Assembly (NCBI GenBank): GCA_002709695.1
Contig: PAQF01000059.1
Location: forward strand, 1 to 64,000
Source: Candidatus Poribacteria bacterium
GTDB taxonomy: Bacteria > Poribacteria > WGA-4E > UBA9662
Direction: 5' to 3'
DNA length: 64,000 bases
Below, one piece after another: positions 55,107 to 64,000 of this stretch. Below the pieces are notes generated by a model that saw nothing but the letters and a program-made list of their open reading frames with translations, made no database searches and was not told the DNA's origin. Position numbers and translations under genes: made by a program. Positions within the stretch are counted from its first letter, which is position 1; each line of letters starts with the position of its first letter.

Positions 55107-55565
55107 ATGAACGATGAAAAATCCCAGGCCACTGATTCAGAAAAAGGGGCAGGACTTGTTGCTGAAGGACTACTTGATAATTTTGAGAACAATCGCGAAT
55201 TAATCAAGCAATGCTTAATAAGTTATATAGAAAGAAATGACGACCAACTTCTAGAAACTGGTGCTAACCTCGAGGTACTGAAAGGGGACCATAAGGAAAA
55301 ATATATAGCCGCGAAAGGAACAGCAGATTTAAGTCAACATCGAATGTACGAAGCAGGTGTTAACTTAATCGTACACGCGTACAGCCATGAATCCATTGAC
55401 TCAGAAGCAGTTAAAAACCATATCAAGAAAGAATTGGAGCAACGACTCCTCGGCAAACTTGAGCTCGATTTGGTAAAATCTGGCAAATATTATAACGCCA
55501 TTGTTTCATGGGATAATCCAATATCAGTTGAAGAATACAGCCTAATCAAAGCAACCAGAGTATAG
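55107..55565 (+). CDS. Hypothetical protein, 152 aa
   Basis: An intact acidic, mostly helical frame from ATG 55107 to the TAG at 55563-55565. AAGGAAA lies 9 nt before the start. No signal peptide, membrane segment, Cys pair or recognisable motif was found; the middle part (KGDHKEKYIAAKGTADLSQH) and the end (SGKYYNAIVSWDNPISVEEY) suggest a small alpha/beta fold. It stands between a gene-poor stretch and a convergent aldo/keto reductase. The codon pattern and ribosome site support it as a real gene. Confidence 0.6.
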   Translation: MNDEKSQATDSEKGAGLVAEGLLDNFENNRELIKQCLISYIERNDDQLLETGANLEVLKGDHKEKYIAAKGTADLSQHRMYEAGVNLIVHAYSHESIDSEAVKNHIKKELEQRLLGKLELDLVKSGKYYNAIVSWDNPISVEEYSLIKATRV

Positions 55566-55610
55566 CAAAAACATAAAACCAATAAATAGCAGTTACTAAT
55601 TATTACCAGC

Positions 55611-56540
55611 TCACAACGTTTTCAATCGAGCCGATTCATCATCAGACAACACAGATGCACCAGCTTTTGCATTCACCCTAACTTGACTAACTGACGTTGC
55701 TCCTGGAATTGCAACAGGTTCAACATCATGAGAAATTACATACTTAAGACCGGTTGCCACCAAATCGACGTCAGAACTAGCAAGAGACTTTACTCGATCC
55801 AGCTCAACCAACTTCTCCTCATACTCCATCCGACCTGACTCACCCTGATTCCACTTATTACGAACAACATCCGTAAACACAGTATCAGCATCGTATTTAT
55901 CGGCTAAAATGCCCATTGCCAAAGGACCACGTGCTAAAACTCCAATTTTATTTTTCTGACAGAATGACAGAAATTCCTTCTCAGCAACACGGTTAATCAA
56001 AGAATAATCTACTTCAACAACAGCGCATTTACCATCTGAAGTTGCGTGAAAATTCTTGAGAACCTGAAGATCATTTGTTGAAATACCATATTCACAAATA
56101 AAGCCCTCCATCCGAAGAGCCTCAAATCCAGCAATATATACAGAGGGATCTTGAATATCACCTTCATGACATAGCAAAACATCAATCCAGTCACTCCGTA
56201 ACCGCCCAAGACACGCATGCCCACACCCCCGAATCATATCTACCGTCGTTTTAGGAATACCTTGTCCAGTTCTTTTCCCCCAATTCCCCACCTTGCTGAC
56301 TATCCGCACTTGATCTCGAATTCCTTGAAGTGCCCGACCAAGTCTGATTTCACTGAGTCCATTAGGAATCCCATAAGATTCAGCAGTATCAAACAGGTTC
56401 ATTCCATGATCAAATGCTGTCCTAACAATATCATGTGCGGTAGAATCTTCCATTTCTCCCCACTGATTACCAATATTCCAAGTTCCAAGACCAATCACTG
56501 AAACCTGCCATCCAGTCCTACCAAATTCACGATATAACAT
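55611..56540 (-). CDS. Aldo/keto reductase
   Basis: A 309-aa NADPH-dependent reductase of normal length. I use ATG 56540 with AGGAG 5 nt upstream; a longer frame to 56573 lacks support. The catalytic residues lie in LFDTAESYGI (Asp, Tyr), RIVSKVGNW (Lys) and VLLCHEGD (His). The cofactor-binding end includes AIPGATSVSQVRVNAKAGA. It is the general family that also includes sugar and aldehyde reductases. It is not similar in length or motifs to the 255-aa reductase at 23.7 kb. It is convergent with the 152-aa gene. Confidence 0.93.
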   Translation of the reverse strand: MLYREFGRTGWQVSVIGLGTWNIGNQWGEMEDSTAHDIVRTAFDHGMNLFDTAESYGIPNGLSEIRLGRALQGIRDQVRIVSKVGNWGKRTGQGIPKTTVDMIRGCGHACLGRLRSDWIDVLLCHEGDIQDPSVYIAGFEALRMEGFICEYGISTNDLQVLKNFHATSDGKCAVVEVDYSLINRVAEKEFLSFCQKNKIGVLARGPLAMGILADKYDADTVFTDVVRNKWNQGESGRMEYEEKLVELDRVKSLASSDVDLVATGLKYVISHDVEPVAIPGATSVSQVRVNAKAGASVLSDDESARLKTL

Positions 56541-56914
56541 TTCTTCTCCTATACCGGAAATGCCTACATACAACTATAACAAACAACGTGTTTCGAATAA
56601 TATTAATCCCCCCTAATCATCTACACCTCAATTATACTTAAATAACACAGCCTTGTATAAACACAGAATAACCAATGGCCAAAAATCGAACGAAGAAAAC
56701 TGAGAAGACATTGATCTATACAATAAATGTAACCCTGAATAGGAAATAATCAGAAAATTCGAATAGGAAGAAGACTAATGCATTCAGAGAACGATTTTGT
56801 CATGTATACCCAGCAATTTCACAAGACAGCGAATACAACGATATTCAGAAAAGCGACTAAAGCATCACGGAAAGATATAGCCTAACAAACACATTACCAA
56901 AGTAACATGTTTGT
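56541..56914. other. Spacer with one possible tiny ORF
   Basis: Mostly unassignable AT-rich DNA. A 35-codon plus-strand frame, ATG 56778 to TAA 56883-56885 (MHSENDFVMYTQQFHKT...), has AGGAAG upstream but no recognisable domain and may be a gene fragment. Confidence 0.3.
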
Positions 56915-57439
56915 CTAAATTTTGAAAATATTCGATTTTAAGATCTGTTTCTGTTGCCGCGAGGTCATCTTATCAGGACTAATATAATCCAATTTAAGTT
57001 TCACCTGATCGATTTGTTCTTTCAATTCCAAGATAACTGTCTCGAATCTAGTTTGCACAATTCCTACCCTTTCCAACTGATCACGCAAACCGTCATTTTC
57101 CGCCTCAACCTGAGCAAGAAACCTTGCATTCTCTTCTTGCTGCTGCTTTTGCTGATTAATAAGTCTTGCTTTCTCATTCTGAAACTGTACAATTAGTTGC
57201 TGAGTTTCTTGCTGTAATTTTAAAATTGCATCAGTACTCACTTCATCAACACCCTGTGTAGAATTTCTGCCCCTCTGCTCTCCAGAACCCAGAGAGGAAT
57301 CGGGGGACTCAACTTCAACAATCCAACGACCTTTGACCTTTTTACCTAACAATTGCCCCGTGTTAATTCTACGGCGAACTGTCTGAGCGCTCACGTCGAA
57401 ATATTCAGCAGCTTGTTGAATCGACATTTCAATTGACAT
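56915..57439 (-). CDS. Helix-turn-helix (MerR/excisionase-like) protein with long coiled coil
   Basis: A 174-aa protein. Residues 1-45 form a helix-turn-helix of the DNA-binding/excisionase type (MSIQQAAEYFDVSAQTVRRRINTGQLLG then VKGRWIVEV; core AEYFDVSAQTVRRRI). Residues about 75-160 are a Gln/Glu-rich coiled coil (LQQETQQLIVQFQNEKARLI ...). There is no effector domain or recombinase beside it. Such HTH plus coiled-coil proteins often form oligomers on DNA in regulation, plasmid or chromosome partition. It lies alone next to decayed DNA and could be a remnant of a mobile or regulatory unit. Confidence 0.8.
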   Translation of the reverse strand: MSIEMSIQQAAEYFDVSAQTVRRRINTGQLLGKKVKGRWIVEVESPDSSLGSGEQRGRNSTQGVDEVSTDAILKLQQETQQLIVQFQNEKARLINQQKQQQEENARFLAQVEAENDGLRDQLERVGIVQTRFETVILELKEQIDQVKLKLDYISPDKMTSRQQKQILKSNIFKI

Positions 57440-57612
57440 AATAGAATACCGCCACCTAGTTTGAAATACAATAAGCTAACTCTTATCACCCAACTCGCAT
57501 TGTATCACATGCTAAATTGTTTTGGGAAGAGAGTATTTTCTCTTAGATCGAGAAATTGAATAGCATCCATCAGACACTTTTAAAAAAACTCCACAATCTC
57601 AAAAGGTACAAT

Positions 57613-58170
57613 ATGCAACTCAGAATGCTCCGTCCTAATTTAAAAAACCAGAGAATTACAAAATACGCACCTATCAAGAAGGCGGATACATTGGGCAAAA
57701 ATAATCAATGCCTCCTTTGGTGGAAACCGGATCGAAAAAGACACCCATAGCGAGATCATCGACCACCCCAATTTCTCCTCGAAGAACTAGTTCTTCATCA
57801 CTCAAAACAAATAACCTATCGGTACCACTTGTACATGGGAAAAAAACACCCGCGACACAGAAATCGGTTATCTGTATATGGTAAGTGTCAAACCACATCA
57901 TTCCGGTCACCGTCTCGGGAAATGGGTGTCTCCCGCAGTGATTCATTATTTTTGTAATCACAGTTTCAAGTGTGTTATCTTAGACATAGATGACTTTCAG
58001 TTGTAAAAACATACTTAAATCTCGGTTTCGTGCCAATTTTTGTAGATACTAACCATCCAAAACGGTGGAAGGCTCTATTTCATCAGTTAAAATTGCCTGT
58101 AGTACCAGACCAAACTTGCTTAATGCGAAATGAATTAAGCAACTCAATTCTCAAAAAAATATATACCTAA
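57613..58170 (+). pseudogene. Decayed GNAT-family N-acetyltransferase gene
   Basis: The plus strand encodes one GNAT protein cut by frameshifts and stops. A start-like frame (ATG 57613 or 57625, MLRPNLKNQ) passes to NYKIRTYQEGGYI (from 57654, frame 0) and then to frame 2 from 57692: WAKIINASFGGNRIEK, SEIIDHPNFSSKN-stop (TAG 57788), FFITQNK-stop (TAA 57812), PIGTTCTWEKNTRDTEIGYL, YMVSVKPHHSGHRLGKW (the acetyl-CoA pyrophosphate loop) and VILDIDDFQL. A frameshift near 58001-58003 leads into frame 1: VKTYLNLGFVPIFVDTNH and PKRWKALFHQL, to the final TAA 58168. The consensus order is complete, so this was a full acetyltransferase. The antisense open frame at 57674-57961 is only its shadow. Confidence 0.82.
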
Positions 58171-58270
58171 AACTATCTTTGCCACCAAAAAGCAAAAACA
58201 CAATCAGATAGCAAAAGTTACAACTACGGATAAAACCTTCTTGATCTCCAAAACAACAAGGACCAACAAC

Positions 58271-60643
58271 GTGACCGAAAAAAAACTCAGAAAAGACTTA
58301 ACCTTGCATTATCAGCAACCGGCACAAACTTGGAACGAAGCAATCCCTGTTGGTAATGGAAGGTTGGGAGGAATGGTATTTGGCCAAGTGAAATCCGAAC
58401 GCATTCAGCTCAATGAAGAGAGTCTTTGGTCAGGAGGTCCCCAAGATGCTGATAATCCTGAAGCTTTCCACAATCTTAATAAAGTCAGAGACCTTTTACT
58501 AACTGGCAAATTTTCCGAAGCTCAGAATCTAGCATTCCAAACGATGATTTGTCAAGGAGGAGGATCCGCAGATGAAACTTATGGTTCTTACCAAACACTT
58601 GGAGATATCCAACTTGAGTTTACCAATCATACATCCACACCCACTAATTACTACCGAGACCTAAATCTAGATACAGGTATCGCCAGTGTAAGGTACCATC
58701 TAGGAAACGACAAATTTAAACGTGAAATACTATCTAGTTGGCCAGACCAAGTCCTAATAATCCACCTTACCTGTAACAATCCAGGTAAAATCTCCTTTGA
58801 TGTTAGACTCTCAAGGGGCATAAGAAATTGGGAAACTAATCCCAGTCCTACCTCCCACTCAGCAGGACACAATCAGGAGGAATTTATTAAGGCTATTGTA
58901 ACTTCTGACCATTGCCTCATACTTAGCGGACGAACCTGGAAAAACAATGGAATGACATTTCAGGCGAATTTACAGATTATACACGAAGGTGGAACAATCA
59001 CAACCACAAACCAAGGCCTTTCAGTCCAACAAGCGGACAACGTCACCCTATTACTAGCAGCAGCAACTGATTACTGGAAAAAAGATCCGCAAACACTCTG
59101 CATAAAACATCTAGAACAAGCGTCAAAAAAACATTATTCGGAACTGCGCGACTCCCACACCAACGACTACCAAAAATTATTCCACCGGGTCTCTATTGAT
59201 CTCGGCTCCACTGAGATCAATAATCTACCAATCAATGAGAGACTAAAACTTATTAAAGAAGGACAAGATGATCCCCATCTGATATCCTTGTATTTTCAGT
59301 TCGGTCGCTATCTCTTAATTTCCAGTTCTCGACCGGGAACACTACCAACCAATCTACAAGGTATTTGGTGCGACGATTTCAAAGCCCCATGGAACAGTGA
59401 CTACCACCATAACATTAATGATCAAATGAACTACTGGCCAGCAGAAATCTGTAATTTACCAGAATGTCATCAACCTTTTCTGAAGTTCATTGACTCACTC
59501 CGAAAACCAGGCCGAAGAACAGCAAAAGTCCATTACGGAGCACCAGGTTGGGTTGTACATACCATTTCCAATATCTGGGGCTTCACTTCACCAGGCGAGC
59601 ATCCTTCTTGGGGACAATTTACCGCCGCTGGGGCATGGCTTTGCCAACACTTGTGGGAACACTACCATTTTAATGGTGACCACGATTTCCTCGCTTGGGC
59701 GTACCCTATTATTAAAGAGTCAGTCGAATTTTATCTTGACTTCCTCATAGAGGAACCAACACACAGATGGTTAGTCACCAGCCCATCTAATTCACCAGAA
59801 AACAGTTTCCGCACGAGTGACGGCCAAATTGCCAACATCTGTATGGGACCATCAATGGATATGCAAATTCTCTGGGATCTATTTTCAAATTGTATTGAGG
59901 CATCCAGCATATTAGACATAGACGATGAGTTTCGCTTAAAATTGGAAGATTATCGCGCACGACTAGCACCATTACAAATCGGCAAACACGGTCAACTACA
60001 AGAATGGCTGGAGGACTACGATGAACCAGAACCAGGACACAGACACATGTCACACCTATTCGCTTTACATCCTGGCAAACAAATCTCACTTCGCGGCACC
60101 CCCGAACTAGCTAGAGCTGCCCGTGTCTCACTCGAAAGGCGCTTAGCAGACGGTGGGGGTCACACAGGTTGGAGTAGAGCTTGGATTATCAACTTTTGGG
60201 CGAGGCTTGAGGATGGGGATAAAGCACATGAGAATATCCAAGCACTATTAGCAAACTCTACCTTAACAAATTTGTTCGATGATCACCCACCATTCCAAAT
60301 TGACGGAAATTTTGGTGGTACAGCAGGGATTACGGAGATGCTTTTGCAAAGTCATGCGGGAGAAATCAATCTGTTACCTGCACTACCATCAGCTTGGGCA
60401 AACGGCCACGTTAAAGGTCTAAAGGCCCGAGGAGGTTTTGAAGTAGACATCAACTGGAAAAACGGTCAACTTTCCCAAGCCACAATACATTCATGCTTAG
60501 GAAACCCATGTTTAGTCCGAACACAATCACCTATACAGCAAGTAAATATCAATGGCAATAGTACCGAAACAAAAGCCATTGAACCACTACTCATAGAATT
60601 CGCTACCACTGCGGGCGGAACATACTATTTGAATGTAGACTAA
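58271..60643 (+). CDS. GH95 family glycoside hydrolase (alpha-L-fucosidase type)
   Basis: A 790-aa protein. I prefer GTG 58271, with AAGGA 8 nt upstream, over a TTG ten codons earlier. It has the N-terminal GH95 beta-domain ([31 protein letters not shown]), [23 protein letters not shown]-type catalytic-barrel motifs (core [16 protein letters not shown]), [14 protein letters not shown], and the family end motif [19 protein letters not shown] with [10 protein letters not shown]95 inverts alpha-L-fucosides or alpha-L-galactosides. No signal peptide is seen, so it may act in the cytoplasm or be exported otherwise. It suggests use of fucose-containing glycans. Confidence 0.94.
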   Translation: MTEKKLRKDLTLHYQQPAQTWNEAIPVGNGRLGGMVFGQVKSERIQLNEESLWSGGPQDADNPEAFHNLNKVRDLLLTGKFSEAQNLAFQTMICQGGGSADETYGSYQTLGDIQLEFTNHTSTPTNYYRDLNLDTGIASVRYHLGNDKFKREILSSWPDQVLIIHLTCNNPGKISFDVRLSRGIRNWETNPSPTSHSAGHNQEEFIKAIVTSDHCLILSGRTWKNNGMTFQANLQIIHEGGTITTTNQGLSVQQADNVTLLLAAATDYWKKDPQTLCIKHLEQASKKHYSELRDSHTNDYQKLFHRVSIDLGSTEINNLPINERLKLIKEGQDDPHLISLYFQFGRYLLISSSRPGTLPTNLQGIWCDDFKAPWNSDYHHNINDQMNYWPAEICNLPECHQPFLKFIDSLRKPGRRTAKVHYGAPGWVVHTISNIWGFTSPGEHPSWGQFTAAGAWLCQHLWEHYHFNGDHDFLAWAYPIIKESVEFYLDFLIEEPTHRWLVTSPSNSPENSFRTSDGQIANICMGPSMDMQILWDLFSNCIEASSILDIDDEFRLKLEDYRARLAPLQIGKHGQLQEWLEDYDEPEPGHRHMSHLFALHPGKQISLRGTPELARAARVSLERRLADGGGHTGWSRAWIINFWARLEDGDKAHENIQALLANSTLTNLFDDHPPFQIDGNFGGTAGITEMLLQSHAGEINLLPALPSAWANGHVKGLKARGGFEVDINWKNGQLSQATIHSCLGNPCLVRTQSPIQQVNINGNSTETKAIEPLLIEFATTAGGTYYLNVD

Positions 60644-60829
60644 CAATTCACCTAACCTACCTATGTTAAACACAAAGTGTAACTTTTTACGCGCAACGCC
60701 AAATCGCTTCTTCAAGCCTACAACACACCATACATAATAATATAAAGATATAACTAATAAACACTCAATCGGATTTTCTATGATGAACAAACATCAAACT
60801 GCATGTTCAAATAAAACGTAAATCAGCTA

Positions 60830-62518
60830 ATGCAAAAAAACGACAAAAAAATAATATTTGGCTGGTGTATGTATGATTGGGCAAATTCTGCTTTTGCCAC
60901 AAGTGTTACCACAGCAATCCTCCCAGCCTATTTTGGCGCTCTGTTTCTTGCCAGCCATGGAGCAGCTGGATGGCGAGGCTGGTCAGGTGAATCACTGTGG
61001 GCATTCGGAGTAAGCTTTGCCACGGCAATTGTTGCCTTATCAAGCCCCGCACTAGGTGTAATAGCTGACCACTTATCATTAAAAATGAAATTCCTTAAGA
61101 TATATGCCTTTGCTGGATCTCTTTGCACGGTTCTCTTATTTGTGGCAACTTGGCTTCCGGGATACGACTGGATGTGGCTACTTGGTCTCTATATGTTAGC
61201 CAATATAGGATTCGCCGGTGGGAATGTATTCTATAACTCACTTCTACCATCGATTGTAGATGCAGACCAATACGATAATATAAGCAGCAAAGGGTTTGCT
61301 TACGGATACCTTGGCGGTGGTCTTTTGTTACTCATTCATCTCATTATTATTACTGCATCCGGAAACAATCCTTTGATAATCCGTCTCTCACTTGCTTCGG
61401 TAGGCATTTGGTGGTTTGGTTGGGGATTACTGACCTTCATACTGGTGCCTGAGCCAAATTCTACCAATACTGATAACAACATCCTCAGCACAAGCTCAAC
61501 TATTAAGATGGCCTTCAGTGAACTCTGGGAAACAGCACAAGCAATTCAGAAATTTAAAGTGCTTTTTACCTACCTGCTAGCTTTTCTGTTATTTAACGAT
61601 GGTATTCAAACCGTCCTCTCCGTCGCAGGGATTTATGCAGCCATAACATTGGGTGTGTCCTTAACTTTTCAGATGGCTACGATTCTAATATTACAGTTCG
61701 TCGGCGCACCAGGCGCAATTGTGTTCAGTAAAATTGCTAAAAAAATTGGAACCAAACCAGCATTATTCATCACTTTGTTTATCTGGACGTTGGTCGTTCT
61801 ACTTGCTATTGGGATGTCGGCACTACCTCCTATAACTCCAGCTGAACACGATTACCAACTAAAAGAGAACAAAACCGAAACCGAAATGCAAAGAGAAACA
61901 AGCTATATTGTTGTTAAAGTTCCGAACCTCAAAAACGAAGGAGCAGATGCAAATTGGCAAGTAAAAGCCGGCAAATGGAACGTAGATGATGTTCTGACAT
62001 TTAGCCATGCTCAACGGTTGAAAGAGTCTACTATACAATCACGATTTTCTATCCACATTACAAACGGCAAACTTGCAGGATCAACAATAGGCAAAGACCA
62101 CCCTAGCCAACTTGGAGATGGCCTAATCGACTTTATTCCATCCACTTTACGTACCTATATTTGGCAACCACTCCGACTTTCTTCTAGCTTCCAATTCCTG
62201 CTACTGGGTATATTTGTAGGGTTCGTAATGGGTGGCAGTCAAGCACTTTCTCGAAGTCTGTTTGCGACTATTATGCCCGAAACACGTAGCGGGGAATTCT
62301 TCGGGTTCTTTGGATTTATTGGTAAGGCAGCATCTGTTATCGGACCATTATTGTTCGGTTTCACAGCACGTATATTCGACCGACGGGTTGGTATCCTAGT
62401 CATCCTAGCAATTATTCTAGTAGGCATTCTGGTTTTAAAATTCGTAGATGTTAACGAAGGACGTCGAGTTGCCGAAGAAGAAGATAAACAACGTCGCCAA
62501 GGAAAAATAAAGACGTAA
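60830..62518 (+). CDS. UMF1/Atg22-type major facilitator transporter with large hydrophilic insert
   Basis: A 562-aa transporter. The N-terminal signature GWCMYDWANSAFATSVTTAI is typical of the UMF1 (DUF895/Atg22-like) group, and GGSQALSRSLFATIMPETRSG and EFFGFFGFIGKAASVIGPLLFG lie near the end. There are about 12 membrane segments. Between two helices, at about residues 337-440, lies an extra soluble region of about 100 aa (starting PPITPAEHDYQLKENKTETE) that normal UMF1 proteins lack. Its role is unknown. Transport of sugars or amino acids has been suggested for the group but is not established. Confidence 0.88.
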   Translation: MQKNDKKIIFGWCMYDWANSAFATSVTTAILPAYFGALFLASHGAAGWRGWSGESLWAFGVSFATAIVALSSPALGVIADHLSLKMKFLKIYAFAGSLCTVLLFVATWLPGYDWMWLLGLYMLANIGFAGGNVFYNSLLPSIVDADQYDNISSKGFAYGYLGGGLLLLIHLIIITASGNNPLIIRLSLASVGIWWFGWGLLTFILVPEPNSTNTDNNILSTSSTIKMAFSELWETAQAIQKFKVLFTYLLAFLLFNDGIQTVLSVAGIYAAITLGVSLTFQMATILILQFVGAPGAIVFSKIAKKIGTKPALFITLFIWTLVVLLAIGMSALPPITPAEHDYQLKENKTETEMQRETSYIVVKVPNLKNEGADANWQVKAGKWNVDDVLTFSHAQRLKESTIQSRFSIHITNGKLAGSTIGKDHPSQLGDGLIDFIPSTLRTYIWQPLRLSSSFQFLLLGIFVGFVMGGSQALSRSLFATIMPETRSGEFFGFFGFIGKAASVIGPLLFGFTARIFDRRVGILVILAIILVGILVLKFVDVNEGRRVAEEEDKQRRQGKIKT

Positions 62519-62559
62519 GACCCCAGAAGATAGATCTCTCTGTTTTATAATTATCAACT

Positions 62560-63504
62560 ATGGAAAAATCACGTCCATTTTTTTTCAAGTATAACGAGTT
62601 TTTTATCGCCCTAATAGCCCTAGTTTGCATTTTTTCTATTGCCACATATTTAGGGAAAAACGGATGGGGAAAGCAATCTACCAAAGGGATAGGGGAACCT
62701 TCTCGCTGGTGCGAGATGACTCAACCAGGATTAGTTAGAGAACCTATCAATACGTTTTCTAATCTTGGTTTCATTATTATTGGATTGTTAATATTAACTC
62801 AGATCGGTAGGGATAAAAATCAAACAACCCAACCAACAAATAACCCAATTATCGGCCGTGACTTATATGCACAGTTTTATGGTATTGCTACCATCTTCCT
62901 TGGCCCTGGCAGCATGGCTATGCATGCAACTCATACCAACTGGGGAGGTTGGATAGACCGTGTCAGCATGGTCTGCTACATCACATTTCCAGTGTGCTAC
63001 AATTTAGCCAGAGCTTTTAAATGGTCAAAGAAAACTTTTTCAATTGTGTACCTGATCACTAACATAGCAATTGCTACCAACATGGCAATGACGACTTTCT
63101 TCGACATTGGTTTCCGTCATGATTTTTTTGGAACCTTTATCGGATTCTGGATTGTAACTGAACTAGCGATCTGCTTTCCAAATTCACCTCGATTTTACAT
63201 GCTAATTCCTGCCTTGCTTGATATTTCATTAAGAGGAATAAGTCATACTCTCGTTTTATGGGTTTTCCTCGCTGCTGTCCCCATCTCCTGGAACAACCCA
63301 AACATAAAGAGAAGATACCTACCTTGGTTCTGGGTTGGCAATACGCTTTTTGTCGTAGCCTTCATTATATGGCATATTGGAGACCGAAGACATGCATGGT
63401 GCAACCCTGGAAGCCTAGTACAAGCACACGCCATATGGCACATCTTAACCGCTCTTTCAGCTGGGGCTTTCTACTTGTATTTCCGCACGGAAAACACAAC
63501 TTAG
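62560..63504 (+). CDS. Ceramidase-like integral membrane hydrolase (CREST/alkaline ceramidase family)
   Basis: A 314-aa protein with about seven hydrophobic segments. Conserved ceramidase motifs are present: GEPSRWCEMTQPGLVREPINTFSNL (core WCE and REPINTFSN), a central H...H region MAMHATHTNWGGWIDRVSM, and the final QAHAIWHILTALSAG with the metal His. Family members hydrolyse amide bonds in ceramides or related lipids using zinc. It starts 41 bp after the UMF1 gene on the same strand. The lipid substrate in bacteria is unknown. Confidence 0.85.
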   Translation: MEKSRPFFFKYNEFFIALIALVCIFSIATYLGKNGWGKQSTKGIGEPSRWCEMTQPGLVREPINTFSNLGFIIIGLLILTQIGRDKNQTTQPTNNPIIGRDLYAQFYGIATIFLGPGSMAMHATHTNWGGWIDRVSMVCYITFPVCYNLARAFKWSKKTFSIVYLITNIAIATNMAMTTFFDIGFRHDFFGTFIGFWIVTELAICFPNSPRFYMLIPALLDISLRGISHTLVLWVFLAAVPISWNNPNIKRRYLPWFWVGNTLFVVAFIIWHIGDRRHAWCNPGSLVQAHAIWHILTALSAGAFYLYFRTENTT

Positions 63505-63623
63505 TTGTTTCGTTTCCAAAAACCGCGAAGGATAATATATAACAAGAGTTTTCAATCACTACAGATCAACCAAATGGAACTCATAAAGACTATGAAACAG
63601 CAAAATTTTACTCATCTTACTAA

Positions 63624-64000
63624 CCACAACCAACTAGAACTCAGATTCCGCTTGCTGAAATCAACTATTTCCGTAAAAACGGATTTGCTGTTGTTGAAGA
63701 CGCATTGTCTGATAAAGAGGTTGAGCAACTTCGACAAGAAACTACTAAGATCTGTCGAGGGGACCTTGGACAGGTTGGACGAACATTATGCCTACATTTT
63801 CCTTACAAAATTTCGTAGATCATGTTCGACGTATTATTCCATCCTGGCATCGTAGATAATCTGACAAAAATCATTGGACCAAACGTCAAGTGAGGGATTA
63901 CAGTCGTAAGGTATCAGGCTTACATTAATACGGCCATGATAGCAGAATGCTATTTTAAAAATGTGTTTTTGGGGCAGCAACCCGAATCAGGCAAAAGCGA
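63624..64000 (+). pseudogene. Decayed phytanoyl-CoA dioxygenase-family gene, right end cut by window
   Basis: In one plus-strand frame opened by a TAA at 63621, the translation is IPLAEINYFRKNGFAVVEDA, LSDKEVEQLRQETTKICRG, LCLHFPYKIS, then TAG 63816, then IMFDVLFHPGIVDNLTKIIG, PNVK and TGA 63891. This is the N-terminal third of a PhyH-type 2-oxoglutarate/Fe(II) dioxygenase, with stops where a Pro and a Cys would be expected. No start codon with a ribosome site was found. After 63891 the frame loses the expected HxD motif. The remainder is outside the window. Confidence 0.75.

Noticed and set aside
55019-55207. A 62-codon minus-strand open frame over the start of the 152-aa gene.
   Set aside because: It overlaps a better-supported plus-strand gene with a ribosome site and has none of its own.
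57674-57961. A 95-codon minus-strand open frame with a plausible protein sequence.
   Set aside because: It lies opposite the GNAT pseudogene, whose plus-strand translation explains the conserved order of motifs; it has no ribosome site.
1-64000. CRISPR arrays, insertion sequences or prophage.
   Set aside because: No regularly spaced short repeats, transposase or phage structural genes were seen anywhere in the window.

Overview
The window looks like chromosomal DNA of an uncultured, moderately AT-rich Gram-negative bacterium. The combination of Gfo/Idh/MocA oxidoreductases, a phytanoyl-CoA dioxygenase remnant, an EnvC-like LytM protein, GH95, TPR proteins and many degenerate gene remnants is what I associate with Candidatus Poribacteria or a related sponge/marine lineage. 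That placement is inference: no rRNA or other phylogenetic marker settles it here. No CRISPR array, prophage, IS element or rRNA operon was seen.

Layout. 1-8719 (minus) is one giant secreted repeat protein that runs off the left edge (at least 2,906 codons, no stop seen). 9120-11131 (minus) is a compact group: endonuclease IV, an overlooked 54-aa membrane zinc-ribbon protein, a PhnP-like metallo-beta-lactamase-fold hydrolase and a CopZ-like metal chaperone. 11240-17018 (minus) is a complete peptide/oligosaccharide-type ABC importer (binding protein, two permeases, two ATPases). 17.2-28.4 kb (plus) carries DUF4234, Gfo/Idh, an ankyrin/class-C beta-lactamase-like hydrolase, CutC, a glycosylasparaginase, an aldo/keto reductase, an EnvC-like factor, gatB and rlmN. 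28.4-31.7 kb (minus) is a run of three unlike Gfo/Idh/MocA genes, followed by a 942-aa TPR protein. 35-45.8 kb (plus) has an ABC-2 permease, a large esterase, glutamate dehydrogenase, a CYTH protein, and then an operon for a three-subunit molybdenum hydroxylase, a MoaD/ThiS-like protein and a UbiD decarboxylase. 46-51.7 kb has a class V aminotransferase, an unidentified KAQRNA-motif protein, tRNA-Leu(CAG), a macrodomain protein, a LeuB-like dehydrogenase and proS.

51.7-58.2 kb and the right edge are gene-poor and contain decaying genes: a stop-riddled membrane protein of DUF6785/6784 type (minus), a hydrolase broken by one extra base, a GNAT acetyltransferase with several frameshifts and stops, and a phytanoyl-CoA dioxygenase with two in-frame stops at the right end. 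Between these lie intact GH95 fucosidase, UMF1/MFS transporter and ceramidase-like genes.

Functionally the window combines uptake and breakdown of host- or matrix-derived sugars and peptides (ABC importer, GH95, glycosylasparaginase, Gfo/Idh, aldo/keto reductases), a possible aromatic/heterocycle hydroxylation-decarboxylation module, cell-envelope proteins (giant repeat protein, EnvC, TPR) and housekeeping functions (gatB, rlmN, proS, nfo, leuB-like, tRNA-Leu).
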